From NCBI RefSeq assembly GCF_900116665.1, contig NZ_FPBK01000001.1, forward strand, positions 62,001 to 126,000: DNA of 64,000 nt, given 5' to 3'. Both the position numbers and the translations under genes were made by a program. Position 1 is the stretch's first letter; each line of letters opens with the position of its first letter. The DNA comes from Pustulibacterium marinum (lineage in GTDB: Bacteria; Bacteroidota; Bacteroidia; Flavobacteriales; Flavobacteriaceae). Positions 20,584 to 28,924 of the stretch are shown piece after piece. The notes below the pieces were generated by a model, which saw nothing but the letters and a program-made list of their open reading frames with translations, was not told where the DNA came from and ran no database searches.

Positions 20584-20964
20584 ATGGATTTCAGATTTCC
20601 AAAAGATGAAAAATTAAAAAGTAAAACCCTCATTCAAGAAATGTTTAGGGAAGGAAATGCTGTTTCAAAATATCCATTAAAATTAGTTTTTATACAATCA
20701 TCGCTTCCTAAAGAAGTAACTTTTCAAACAGGCGTTTCAGTTTCCAAGCGCTATTTTAAACATGCGGTAGACAGAAATAAAATAAAAAGATTTTTGCGAG
20801 AAACATACCGACACGAAAAAAACAATATTCTAAATCAAACTACTGATAATTATGCTTTTATGATTTTATACACCGGTAAAGAAATGCCAAATTATGATTT
20901 CATTAAGCAGAAAATGCAACAATTAGTTGAAAAATTTATACAAAACGAGCTAAAGAATCGTTAG
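20584..20964 (+). CDS. rnpA: Ribonuclease P protein component
   Basis: Small basic protein (126 aa) that assists RNase P RNA in removing tRNA 5' leaders. The family signature is the RNR-like segment RNKIKRFLRETYR (about residues 62-74), preceded by the conserved GVSVSKRYFKHAVD. Not adjacent to rpmH, as it would be in many bacteria, so the usual dnaA-rpmH-rnpA cluster is broken here. It is followed 72 bases later by the S41 protease gene, and the two may share a transcript. Confidence 0.93.
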   Translation: MDFRFPKDEKLKSKTLIQEMFREGNAVSKYPLKLVFIQSSLPKEVTFQTGVSVSKRYFKHAVDRNKIKRFLRETYRHEKNNILNQTTDNYAFMILYTGKEMPNYDFIKQKMQQLVEKFIQNELKNR

Positions 20965-21036
20965 CTAATTTGGCTAAGATGTACAAACATTTTGTAATTT
21001 AGCCAGACCCTCATACTAAAAACGCGTTTATTTATC

Positions 21037-22659
21037 ATGAAGAAGAAGATTTTTATCTGCTGTGCGGCTATTGTTCTTTTTTTCGTTGGAACCTCTTTTA
21101 AAAACGATTTCTTTGAAATTTCTAAACAGATAGAAATTTTCACCACTTTGTTCAAAGAATTGAACATGAATTATGTGGATGATACCAATCCTGGTGAGCT
21201 TATGGATACTGCCATAAAAAGTATGCTTAGCGATCTAGACCCTTACACAAATTATCTCAACGAACAGGACGTAGAAAACTATAGAATTAACCAAAGCGGT
21301 GAATACAGCGGTATTGGTGCTATGGTAAAAAGTGCCGAAAACAAGCTCATCATTGTTGAACCCTACAAAGGTTATCCTGCTGATAAAGCTGATTTGAAAC
21401 CAGGCGATGAAATTGTAAAAATTGATGATATTGAAATCAAAAATTTTGAAGACAATGCGAGTGATCTTCTAAAAGGAGCTCAAAATTCATCTATTCAAAT
21501 TACCTATAAACGCCAAGGAAAAACGTTTTCAACAACACTGGAACGTGAAGGAATTGAAATTGATGCAGTACCGTATTACGGAAAAATCAATGATAAAACG
21601 GGTTATATTGTTTTAGAAAGATTCAATGAAAAAGCTGCCAAACAAACCAAAGAAGCTCTAGAAGATCTTAAAAGTCAAGGAGTAGAAAAATTGGTTTTAG
21701 ACCTTAGAAATAATCCGGGTGGACTCTTAAGAGAGGCCATAAATATCTGTAACCTGTTTGTAGATAAAGGCGAAGTGATAGTGACTACAAAATCAAAGGT
21801 TAAAAAATTCAATCAAACCTATAAAACCAGAAATCAACCATTAGATACTAAAATTCCATTAGTAATTTTGGTTAATGGCCGTAGTGCTTCAGCTAGTGAA
21901 ATTGTTTCAGGAGCTTTACAAGATTTAGATAGAGCAGTAGTAGTTGGTGGAAGAAGTTTTGGAAAAGGTTTGGTTCAGCGTCCATTAAAATTATCGTATG
22001 GAACACAGTTAAAAGTTACCATATCTCGCTATTACACGCCTTCTGGTCGTTGTATTCAAGCTTTAGATTATTGGCATAGAGATGCCAGCGGAAATGCCGT
22101 AAGAACTTCTGAAAAAGATTTTAATGCCTTTCAAACTAGAAATGGTAGAACGGTTTATGACGGTGGCGGTATTATGCCGGATGTTGAAATTACTTCTGCA
22201 AAGAAAAGTACATTTACCAATGCTTTGATAGATGATTATATCATCTTTGATTATGTGAATAACTATTATTATTCACACGAATTGGCTTCTGCAGCAGATT
22301 TTGATTATTCTGATGGAGATTATAATAAGTTCAAAAAATATGTTTCAGAAAGCAATTTTACATATGAAACTGAGACTGAAAGAGAACTAAAACAATTACT
22401 TACCAAAGATAAATTAGACGATCTAGGAAACGAAGTAAAATCATCCTATCAAAATCTTCTAAATACAATTGATGAAAGTAAAGTTACCTCACTAGATACT
22501 TATAAACCGGAAATAAAGGAAGTAATCGAAAAAGAGATTATAAAACATTATTTCTATAGGGAAGGATTGTACACCTACAATTTAACTCATGATGAAGCAC
22601 TTATCATGGCTACTAAATTGTTAACAGATACTTCTAAATACAAAGGAATCCTTCAATAA
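21037..22659 (+). CDS. S41 family C-terminal processing peptidase
   Basis: CtpA/Prc-like serine-lysine protease of 540 residues. A hydrophobic N-terminal signal/anchor (residues 1-22) is followed by a helical segment. A PDZ domain spans about 85-170 (YSGIGAMVKS, GDEIVKIDD), and the tail-specific protease domain has NGRSASASEIVSGAL (about 280-294) and FGKGLVQ (lysine near 310). These carry the Ser/Lys dyad. Acts in the periplasm on misfolded or maturing proteins. It starts the operon S41-GNAT-LuxR, with the next start only 8 bases away. Confidence 0.93.
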   Translation: MKKKIFICCAAIVLFFVGTSFKNDFFEISKQIEIFTTLFKELNMNYVDDTNPGELMDTAIKSMLSDLDPYTNYLNEQDVENYRINQSGEYSGIGAMVKSAENKLIIVEPYKGYPADKADLKPGDEIVKIDDIEIKNFEDNASDLLKGAQNSSIQITYKRQGKTFSTTLEREGIEIDAVPYYGKINDKTGYIVLERFNEKAAKQTKEALEDLKSQGVEKLVLDLRNNPGGLLREAINICNLFVDKGEVIVTTKSKVKKFNQTYKTRNQPLDTKIPLVILVNGRSASASEIVSGALQDLDRAVVVGGRSFGKGLVQRPLKLSYGTQLKVTISRYYTPSGRCIQALDYWHRDASGNAVRTSEKDFNAFQTRNGRTVYDGGGIMPDVEITSAKKSTFTNALIDDYIIFDYVNNYYYSHELASAADFDYSDGDYNKFKKYVSESNFTYETETERELKQLLTKDKLDDLGNEVKSSYQNLLNTIDESKVTSLDTYKPEIKEVIEKEIIKHYFYREGLYTYNLTHDEALIMATKLLTDTSKYKGILQ

Positions 22660-22667
22660 GTAACTAT

Positions 22668-23171
22668 ATGAAAAATTTACTGGAAGAGGTAAAGCAACCA
22701 GCGCTTTATCAGGTTCGCGAACTCGCTTTAAAGGTTTGGCCACAGACTTTTAAACCCATTTTATCAGACGATCAAATAGATTATATGATGGAGATGATGT
22801 ACAGTACAAAGTCTTTACAAAAACAATATGAAAACGGTTGTATTTTTTACATATTAAAGAGTAATACAGACCCAGCCGGTTTCATGTCTATAGAACACAA
22901 TTATAAACAAAACCCTTATAAAACTAAATTACACAAACTTTATCTTCTAACGGAATTTCAAGGAACAGGATTGGGTAAATATCTAATAGAACAAGCTGCC
23001 GAAATAGCTAAAACCCGTGGTAGTAAAATCTTAGAACTCAATGTGAATAGATATAATACAAGTGCTATTGAATTTTATAAAAAAAAGAATTTTGAAATTA
23101 CTGAAACAGAAGACATTGCCATAGGTAATGATTTTTTAATGGAAGATTATATCATGCAAAAACCCCTCTAG
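22668..23171 (+). CDS. GNAT family N-acetyltransferase
   Basis: A 167-residue acetyl-CoA-dependent acetyltransferase. The acetyl-CoA loop is FQGTGLGKYLIEQA (about residues 101-114), and LNVNRYNTSAIEFYKKKNFE is the typical beta5/alpha4 end of the fold. Substrate unknown; small amines or ribosomal protein N-termini are both possible. It lies 8 bases after the S41 protease and 2 bases before the LuxR regulator, so it is part of a tight three-gene unit. Confidence 0.85.
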   Translation: MKNLLEEVKQPALYQVRELALKVWPQTFKPILSDDQIDYMMEMMYSTKSLQKQYENGCIFYILKSNTDPAGFMSIEHNYKQNPYKTKLHKLYLLTEFQGTGLGKYLIEQAAEIAKTRGSKILELNVNRYNTSAIEFYKKKNFEITETEDIAIGNDFLMEDYIMQKPL

Positions 23172-23173
23172 TC

Positions 23174-23953
23174 ATGAATTTTGATGAACAATTTAAAGTT
23201 TACAAAGAAATTTTCAGTAAATACACCAAATACGATGGTTCGGTAGTACAACAACATATAGAAAAACTTACCGAAATGGATAAGATCATTCCTCCAATGG
23301 AATCCTATACCATGTTGCTTAATGTAACAAAAAACTGCCATGAATTTTTAAGTAAAAATTTTGAATATGTTGCAGGTTATACAGTTGATGAAGTAAAACG
23401 AAATGGCGGTGTGGAATTTATAATCTCAAAATTTCACCCAAACGATATCACTGAATGGATGACCTGTATAAAAGAACTAATGGATATTATGATTCATAAA
23501 GTTCCTAATGATAAAAAAGATAAAATATCAGCATCATATAATTATAGACTTCAAAAGAAAAATGGAGAGTACATAAATATTATAGAATATATTTCACCAA
23601 TTTATTTTGACGAAAATAATGTACCAGTCATAGGTTTTGCACATTGCACAGTAATAGGAAGAGATTTTGAATATCCCATTATTGGTAATATTAGGATGTT
23701 AAATGATGCCGGTGAATATGAGACTTTATTTCATAAAAACTTTTCCCATGAATCGTTAAGAACTAAACTAACTAACAGAGAAATAGATGTTTTACGATTA
23801 ATTGCTTTGCGCAAAACTAGTAAGGAAATAGGGGAGAAGTTGTGTATAAGTTCACATACCGTAGACAGTCACCGTAGAAAAATACTAAAAAAAATGAAAT
23901 TTAAATCTACAGGAGAAATCATCCAATACTGCAAAGAGAACTTTTTAATTTAA
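23174..23953 (+). CDS. PAS-domain LuxR-type transcription regulator
   Basis: A 259-residue regulator. A PAS_3-like sensory domain spans about 45-170 (FEYVAGYTVDEVKRNGGVEFIISKFHPND and a YRLQKKNGEYINI strand). The C-terminal LuxR helix-turn-helix covers about 196-255 (LTNREIDVLRLIA, KEIGEKLCISSHTVDSHRRKILKKM). There is no receiver domain or phospho-Asp, so it probably senses a ligand or redox state directly. This architecture is frequent in flavobacteria. Targets are unknown; the adjacent candidate small RNA and TonB receptor gene are possible ones. Confidence 0.88.
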   Translation: MNFDEQFKVYKEIFSKYTKYDGSVVQQHIEKLTEMDKIIPPMESYTMLLNVTKNCHEFLSKNFEYVAGYTVDEVKRNGGVEFIISKFHPNDITEWMTCIKELMDIMIHKVPNDKKDKISASYNYRLQKKNGEYINIIEYISPIYFDENNVPVIGFAHCTVIGRDFEYPIIGNIRMLNDAGEYETLFHKNFSHESLRTKLTNREIDVLRLIALRKTSKEIGEKLCISSHTVDSHRRKILKKMKFKSTGEIIQYCKENFLI

Positions 23954-23979
23954 AAAATACTCAATTTGAGTATTTTCTA
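23954..23979 (+). terminator. Probable terminator of the LuxR operon
   Basis: AAAATACTC/GAGTATTTT hairpin one base after the LuxR stop codon, with a short T-rich tail. Confidence 0.55.
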
Positions 23980-23995
23980 TTAAAAATTATTCAAA

Positions 23996-24003
23996 TATTT
24001 TTG
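23996..24003 (+). promoter_or_regulatory. -7 promoter element for the candidate small RNA
   Basis: TATTTTTG is an exact TAnnTTTG match, seven bases upstream of the first paired base of the RNA stem at 24010. A -33 TTG at standard spacing is not evident. Confidence 0.5.
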
Positions 24004-24009
24004 TTACAT

Positions 24010-24119
24010 GATTAGATTATTACCGTTTTTAGGTTGGGGGGCTTAAAGATATTCTAAAATTTAATCTAATCTGTTAAGGGTTTGAAAAGAGCGTGATTTA
24101 TAATCACGCTCTTTTTTTT
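24010..24119 (+). ncRNA. Candidate structured small RNA with G6 loop
   Basis: About 110 bases with no coding potential. The 5' arm GATTAGATTA (24010-24019) pairs with TAATCTAATC (24062-24071). Inside it TTTTAG (24027-24032) pairs with CTAAAA (24054-24059), leaving a 21-base loop with GGGGGG (24036-24041), striking in so AT-rich a genome. A linker leads to a strong terminator. The predicted start from the -7 box coincides with the first stem base. It lies between the LuxR operon (plus) and a TonB receptor gene (minus). I do not recognise it as 6S, tmRNA, SRP or RNase P RNA. Confidence 0.5.
24085..24119. terminator. Strong Rho-independent terminator, probably bidirectional
   Basis: Ten-base stem GAGCGTGATT/AATCACGCTC, loop TAT, flanked by AAAA and an eight-T run. 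It ends the candidate small RNA and abuts the stop of the convergent TonB receptor gene. Confidence 0.85.
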
Positions 24120-26502
24120 ATTCTTGATTATCAAATGTGTATCCAATCTTAAGAGTAAGGTAAGGTATGTTTCGGTAGTTGCTAATTCTGCTAAAATCTG
24201 TTCCTTGGGTTACCACATCATACTGTTGTGTGTCAAAAATATTACTGCCGGTAAGGTTTACTTTCCAACGATCATCAAAAAACGTTTTCTTTACTCCTAA
24301 TGATGCATAGAAAAACCCGTCTCGCTTTTCCTGTGCTCCCTGAAATGGGCCTGAATATGACATATAGTATTGTATGGAAAAATCATCTGAAACTTCAAAA
24401 GTATTGTTCCATTTGGCACCATAATTAAATTGATTTCTGGTATAAGCTGTTTCATCAAAATCAACTTCCAGATGATAATCATACAGTGAAATACTCAAAT
24501 TGCTTGTCCACCATTTTTTAAAAGCTATATTTCCCATCAACTCAACTCCAGTATTCTGGGAAATCCCAACATTGGTAGGCATTGAAATTAAAATTTCATC
24601 TGCTCCTGTTACGGTATAATCTTGCATTACATTCGTAGTTTTTCTGTGGTAGAATTGAAAACTTGCATAATCTTTATTAGTCCAGTTTTGTTTATAGCCT
24701 AGTTCATACGAGTCTACATAAGCTGGTTTTATGTTTGCGTTTCCTAAGTAATAACTGGTAACATCTGTGTACTGTAACACTGGAATAAGTTGGTAATATC
24801 CTGGTCTGTTAATACGGCGTGTATAATTGGCTACCAATTGTATATCATCTGAAAAATTATACAACAAATAAGCAGTAGGAAAGAGCTTGGTAAAATTATC
24901 GGAAGCTGGAATATAAACTTGTTGTTGGTCTACAGCTACATAACTGTAATTAGACTTGGTATCGGTATTTTCTAACCGCAGACCAAACTGATATTCTAAC
25001 TTTTTAAACTTACTCTTAAAATTGAAATAAGTAGCATATATATTTCGTTTAAAATCTATAATCTGATTGGTTCGTTCGTCAGAGAAAGGTATTAAATTGT
25101 TGTTTTCATCAAAATTACCATTATCGTTACCAACTTCTGGAATGTTATCAATTTCTACAGCAACTCCAACGTCTAAAGATGTTTCTTCACTAAAAGGAAC
25201 GGTATAATCTAAAGTTCCATTTACTAATAATTCATTTTTTTCATAATTGAGATAGCCAATTTTTTCAACCCTATCTTCATAAATTTTAGAATCGATGGTA
25301 GACTCTTTGTAAGGACTTGTATAGTTTGAAACGTCTACATTCAACACTAACTTATGAGATTTACTTTCATTAAAAAAGTGATTGTACCCAAAAGTACCAC
25401 CGTAATATCCATAGTTATTTCGGTAGGTAGTTTGAAGGTTATAATAAGATTGATCTAAAATATTTCCTTCTGCATCATAGGCTTCATTGGTAACATTTCC
25501 GGTAAAATCTCTGTAACCACGGTTATTCACATAATTTATATTGGCCGAAAAATCTATATAATCGCTTGGCGTAATATCATAATTAAAACCTGCCTGAATA
25601 TAAGATACTTTTTGACCATATTTTTGATCTCTGTACAAGGAAGTTGTGTACAAAACATCATTGTTTAGAACGCGTTGTTGCAAATTGTATTCGCTTTTAT
25701 TGAAAACCTGATCTCCTTCCTGAACATTCATATACCAACCACTACGAGCTGTTTTTTTATCAATAGAAGCATAACCATTCAAGGTACCAAAAGTATTGGT
25801 GGTTATTTCGGTATTAATGGCATAGCCTTCTAAACGTGTTTTCTTTAATATAACCTGAATGATACCAGCACTACCTTCTGATCTGTATTTTGAAGAAGGA
25901 TTGGTTATAATTTCAATACGCTCTATTTGATCAGCGGGAATTTGGCGTAACTTTTCAGTTCCATTAGGATCTCTGTGACCATTAATGTACACCACAAAAG
26001 TACCATCACCACGATACGTAATATTGCCATTTATATCTACTTGTAAAGAAGGTACATTTTGTAAAAGATCTACAGCAACGGAAGCTGTTGGAAAACTTTC
26101 TGCATTAATTACCTGTCGGTCTACTTTGTACTGAATAGCCGGTTTATTAGATTTTACAACAACTTCATCCAGATTTTCAACATTTTCTTTTAATAAAATA
26201 TCAGCAACAGTCACTACATATTTATCAACTGTAACAGGAATCTCAACTTTTGAAAATCCCATAAATGTGGCTTGTACTGTATAAGAACCAAACGGAACTT
26301 TTTCTAGCTGAAATACACCAGATTCGTTACTAATTCCACCTAATAAAACACTGTCTTGAACAGCTACAGATTTTAATGTTATCTCTGCATAAGGAATAGG
26401 TTGAGAGGTAGCTTTGTCTAAAACTTTTCCTTTTACAACGGCTGTTTGCGCTATACTGCTCAACGAAATACAGAAAGCAAACAAGAAGAAGATATACTTC
26501 AT
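24118..26502 (-). CDS. TonB-dependent outer-membrane receptor (outer-membrane beta-barrel family)
   Basis: A 794-residue receptor of the same family as the one at 5.9-8.3 kb. Signal peptide 1-18 (ends SSIAQ), carboxypeptidase-regulatory-like domain about 20-110, plug about 120-225 (NVPSLQVDINGN, ITNPSSKYRSEGSAGIIQVIL), then the barrel, ending in LTLKIGYTF. The shared ITNPSxKYxxxG plug motif shows the two are paralogues. No SusD-like or siderophore genes adjoin, so the cargo is unknown. The upstream gap holds the hairpin AATTTTCTTA/TAAGAAAATT (26511-26542), which may lie in its leader. Monocistronic. Confidence 0.88.
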   Translation of the reverse strand: MKYIFFLFAFCISLSSIAQTAVVKGKVLDKATSQPIPYAEITLKSVAVQDSVLLGGISNESGVFQLEKVPFGSYTVQATFMGFSKVEIPVTVDKYVVTVADILLKENVENLDEVVVKSNKPAIQYKVDRQVINAESFPTASVAVDLLQNVPSLQVDINGNITYRGDGTFVVYINGHRDPNGTEKLRQIPADQIERIEIITNPSSKYRSEGSAGIIQVILKKTRLEGYAINTEITTNTFGTLNGYASIDKKTARSGWYMNVQEGDQVFNKSEYNLQQRVLNNDVLYTTSLYRDQKYGQKVSYIQAGFNYDITPSDYIDFSANINYVNNRGYRDFTGNVTNEAYDAEGNILDQSYYNLQTTYRNNYGYYGGTFGYNHFFNESKSHKLVLNVDVSNYTSPYKESTIDSKIYEDRVEKIGYLNYEKNELLVNGTLDYTVPFSEETSLDVGVAVEIDNIPEVGNDNGNFDENNNLIPFSDERTNQIIDFKRNIYATYFNFKSKFKKLEYQFGLRLENTDTKSNYSYVAVDQQQVYIPASDNFTKLFPTAYLLYNFSDDIQLVANYTRRINRPGYYQLIPVLQYTDVTSYYLGNANIKPAYVDSYELGYKQNWTNKDYASFQFYHRKTTNVMQDYTVTGADEILISMPTNVGISQNTGVELMGNIAFKKWWTSNLSISLYDYHLEVDFDETAYTRNQFNYGAKWNNTFEVSDDFSIQYYMSYSGPFQGAQEKRDGFFYASLGVKKTFFDDRWKVNLTGSNIFDTQQYDVVTQGTDFSRISNYRNIPYLTLKIGYTFDNQE

Positions 26503-26566
26503 ATTACTATAATTTTCTTACTTTTTATAGATTAAGAAAATTACAGTTTGTTACAGTATTAGAAAT

Positions 26567-27010
26567 TTATTTTTTACGAATCATTCCTATATGCGGAATA
26601 CCATCTTCTAAATAACCTTCGCCAACTTGCTGAAAACCGTGTTGCTCGTAGAATTTTTTAAGGTATAATTGAGCCGATATTTTTATGACATGTTCTTGAA
26701 ATGTAGTAGTAATAAAATCTATCGAAGCTTTTAAAATATCATGACCGTAACCAAAAGCACGCTCAGTTTCCTTTACAACAACCCGACCGATGCTTGCATT
26801 TTCAAAATAATCACCTGCTTTAAACACACGTGTATAAGCAATAATTTTTCCACCTTTTTCGCCAATAATATGCCAAGATTTTTCATCTTTTCCATCAATA
26901 TCTTGATATACACAATCTTGTTCTACCACAAAGACTTCGCTACGTAATTGAAGAATTTCGTACAATTCTTGAGTAGTTAATTCAGAAAATGTTTTGACGT
27001 AAATATGCAT
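26567..27010 (-). CDS. ElaA-type GNAT acetyltransferase
   Basis: A 147-residue GNAT protein of the ElaA group: LTTQELYEILQLRSEVFVVEQDCVYQDIDGKD is the characteristic N-terminal block, and RVVVKETERAFGYGHDILKA contains the acetyl-CoA loop. I place the start at the ATG at 27010 (MHIYVKTF), not at the in-frame TTG six codons upstream. That TTG overlaps a perfect -7 box (TAAGTTTG, 27026-27033) and would lie before the expected transcript start. The function of ElaA proteins is poorly known. Monocistronic. Confidence 0.85.
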   Translation of the reverse strand: MHIYVKTFSELTTQELYEILQLRSEVFVVEQDCVYQDIDGKDEKSWHIIGEKGGKIIAYTRVFKAGDYFENASIGRVVVKETERAFGYGHDILKASIDFITTTFQEHVIKISAQLYLKKFYEQHGFQQVGEGYLEDGIPHIGMIRKK

Positions 27011-27025
27011 GGTATTAAATTTTTT

Positions 27026-27033
27026 CAAACTTA
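27026..27033 (-). promoter_or_regulatory. -7 promoter element for the ElaA-type gene
   Basis: TAAGTTTG on the minus strand, exact to TAnnTTTG. It overlaps the upstream TTG start candidate and so supports the ATG at 27010. Confidence 0.55.
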
Positions 27034-27073
27034 GTAAATTCCTTTAGGGAAAGTACCATAGAAAAAAAACTAG

Positions 27074-27991
27074 TTAATCTTGCACAATAAAATCTTTAGA
27101 GGCTTCCTGCTTTTTAAATTCCGGTTGTAGATTGATGTGGTTGATTCCAAATTCATCATGTAGTAAATGTTCTATTTCATGCTGAATTTCATCAAACTGA
27201 GAAATGGTAATATCTTCAGAAAAATCTAAATGAGCTTCCAAATGTACCTCATCATCATTTAAATTCCACACATGAATATGGTGTAGTTTGTTCACATATT
27301 TTATTTCATGAACAGCTTCAATAATTTTTTCTAAATCTATATTTTCAGGAACAAAAAGCATTAAAGCCCTCGTAGAAGTTTTCAATAAGTCATAGCCCAT
27401 ATAAATTAAATACACAGCAATAGCAGCTGTAAGCACGCTGTCTACCCAATAGATTTCAAAATACTTCATTAAAAATCCACCCACAAGAACAGCTATACTG
27501 GCTAACATATCGGTTAATAAATGAATATAAGCTGATTTCATATTCATATTACCTTCGGAATGTTTTTTCAACAACAGTACACTCAGCCCATTGGCTACAA
27601 TACCTAAAATAGCCAACCAAATTACAATTCCAGATTGAATAGCAACCGGATTTAAGAATCGTTCCACCGCTTCTTTAATCAAATACAGCGCTACAATAAT
27701 TAAACTGGAGGAATTCACAAAAGCTGCTAAAATTTCGGCACGCTTGTAACCAAAAGTTCTGTTTGTAGAAGCTTTCTTTTTTGAAAGTTGATTGGCAACA
27801 TAACTAATAATTAATGAAATTACATCGGTAAGATTATGCAATGCATCAGAAATAAGTGATAAGCTACCAGAAATAATTCCTCCAACCACTTGCGAAGCCG
27901 TTATCAACACATTTAAAAAAATAGAGAAAAGGAGGTTTTTACCTTTTAAATTTCCATGATCATGATGGTGGTGATGGTGATGATGTGACAT
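27074..27991 (-). CDS. Cation diffusion facilitator (zinc/cadmium exporter) with His8 N-terminus
   Basis: Inner-membrane metal2+/H+ antiporter of 305 residues. It begins with a run of eight His followed by DHG, a cytosolic metal-capture tail. Six membrane segments follow. The transport-site HxxxD pairs are visible as SDALHNLTDVISL (TM2) and HLLTDMLAS (TM5), and a His/Asp-rich cytoplasmic C-terminal domain (HHIHVWNLNDDEVHLEAHLDF) completes the fold. Zn2+ is the most likely substrate. It follows a Fur-family regulator by 48 bases and has its own -7 box in that gap, so it can be expressed and regulated separately. Confidence 0.93.
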   Translation of the reverse strand: MSHHHHHHHHDHGNLKGKNLLFSIFLNVLITASQVVGGIISGSLSLISDALHNLTDVISLIISYVANQLSKKKASTNRTFGYKRAEILAAFVNSSSLIIVALYLIKEAVERFLNPVAIQSGIVIWLAILGIVANGLSVLLLKKHSEGNMNMKSAYIHLLTDMLASIAVLVGGFLMKYFEIYWVDSVLTAAIAVYLIYMGYDLLKTSTRALMLFVPENIDLEKIIEAVHEIKYVNKLHHIHVWNLNDDEVHLEAHLDFSEDITISQFDEIQHEIEHLLHDEFGINHINLQPEFKKQEASKDFIVQD

Positions 27992-28013
27992 AACTTCATT
28001 ATAATTTATACCA

Positions 28014-28021
28014 CAAAAATA
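28014..28021 (-). promoter_or_regulatory. -7 promoter element for the CDF exporter gene
   Basis: TATTTTTG on the minus strand (exact TAnnTTTG), 22 bases upstream of the ATG and within the gap between the Fur-family gene and the exporter gene. It is a natural place for metal-dependent repression, though I could not make out a clear palindromic Zur box. Confidence 0.55.
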
Positions 28022-28039
28022 GAACAGAATGGGTGCAAC

Positions 28040-28453
28040 CTAATTGCATTTATCGCAAATACCGTGGATAAGATATTCTTGTGAAGAAACTTTAAATGCG
28101 TCTGGAAGTTTTAAATGTGGTAAAGAGATGGCGTTTAAACAAACTGTAGTATTACATTCTGTACAATGAAAATGCGGATGTAAATCTTTATGATGATCTG
28201 CAGTACAGGTACTGTTACACACAGCATATTTTGTTTGAAAGCCTTCGTGAATGGTGTGTACCAATCCATTTTCTTCAAAAGTCTTTAAACTTCTAAAAAT
28301 TGTGGATTTATCTGCATTGGAAAGAGCCGTTTCAATATCTGTCAAAGAAACCGCTTCTTGAGTAGATAAAAGATACTGCAATACGAGTAGCCGCATTGCA
28401 GTAGGTTTTATATTTTTTTGTACCAAATATGTTTCTTCTCTTTGAAAACTCAT
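28040..28453 (-). CDS. Fur-family metalloregulator (Zur-like)
   Basis: A 137-residue Fur superfamily repressor. Winged helix in residues 1-80 (KPTAMRLLVLQYLL, KSTIFRSLKTFEENGLV). The dimerisation domain has HPHFHCTECNTTVCLN and the C-terminal GICDKCN, giving the two CxxC pairs of the structural zinc site. The neighbouring zinc exporter and the His-rich CNSTCTADHHKDLHPHFHC stretch suggest zinc sensing (Zur). Iron or peroxide sensing cannot be excluded. Its ATG follows the rpiB stop directly (TAAATG), so it is translated from the rpiB message. Confidence 0.88.
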   Translation of the reverse strand: MSFQREETYLVQKNIKPTAMRLLVLQYLLSTQEAVSLTDIETALSNADKSTIFRSLKTFEENGLVHTIHEGFQTKYAVCNSTCTADHHKDLHPHFHCTECNTTVCLNAISLPHLKLPDAFKVSSQEYLIHGICDKCN

Positions 28454-28885
28454 TTACATACAAGGAATTTTAGCTATTCTATTGGCATGTCTTCCGCCTT
28501 CAAAATCAGTTTTCAAAAACGTTTTTACCATTTCTACAGCTTGCTCAATAGAGGTGTAACGCGCCGGAATACTTAAAATATTCGCATTGTTATGTTGACG
28601 TGCGAGTTCTGCAATTTCTTTGGTCCAACAAAGTGCAGCGCGTACGCCCTGATGTTTGTTAACCGTCATAGAAATTCCGTTTCCACTTCCACAAATTACA
28701 ATACCAAAATCTACATTTCCTTTTTCAACATCAGTTGCAACCGGATGTCCAAAATCTGCGTAGTCTACACTATCAGGAGTATCCGTTCCGTAGTTAATAA
28801 CTTCGATACCTTCTGATTTTAAATACTCTACAATGGCAAATTTGTATGCCGGTCCTGCGTGATCGTTGCCAATAGCTATTTTCAT
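28454..28885 (-). CDS. rpiB: Ribose-5-phosphate isomerase B
   Basis: Interconverts ribose 5-phosphate and ribulose 5-phosphate in the pentose phosphate pathway. The 143-residue length and the motifs MKIAIGNDHAGPAYK (N-terminus), VDYADFGHPVATDVE and VICGSGNGISMTVNKHQGVRAAL (about 65-90) are diagnostic of RpiB/LacAB. In the last, the Cys/Gly-rich loop carries the active-site cysteine. First gene of a minus-strand unit that runs into the Fur-family regulator without a spacer base. Its promoter side faces the AT-rich putative origin. Confidence 0.95.
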   Translation of the reverse strand: MKIAIGNDHAGPAYKFAIVEYLKSEGIEVINYGTDTPDSVDYADFGHPVATDVEKGNVDFGIVICGSGNGISMTVNKHQGVRAALCWTKEIAELARQHNNANILSIPARYTSIEQAVEMVKTFLKTDFEGGRHANRIAKIPCM

Positions 28886-28916
28886 ATTTATTTCTGTTTA
28901 AAAAATGATGCTTTTA

Positions 28917-28924
28917 CAAAGATA
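28917..28924 (-). promoter_or_regulatory. -7 promoter element for rpiB
   Basis: TATCTTTG on the minus strand, exact TAnnTTTG match, 31 bases from the rpiB start. Confidence 0.6.

Noticed and set aside
26511-26542. AATTTTCTTA/TAAGAAAATT hairpin upstream of the TonB receptor as a riboswitch or terminator
   Set aside because: Pure A/T stem with a 12-base A/T-rich loop; too weak to call anything specific.
27960-27991. His8 run as a vector-derived tag or contamination
   Set aside because: It is followed by DHG and a normal CDF protein, uses mixed His codons and sits in a native operon; His-rich N-termini are typical of CDF exporters.
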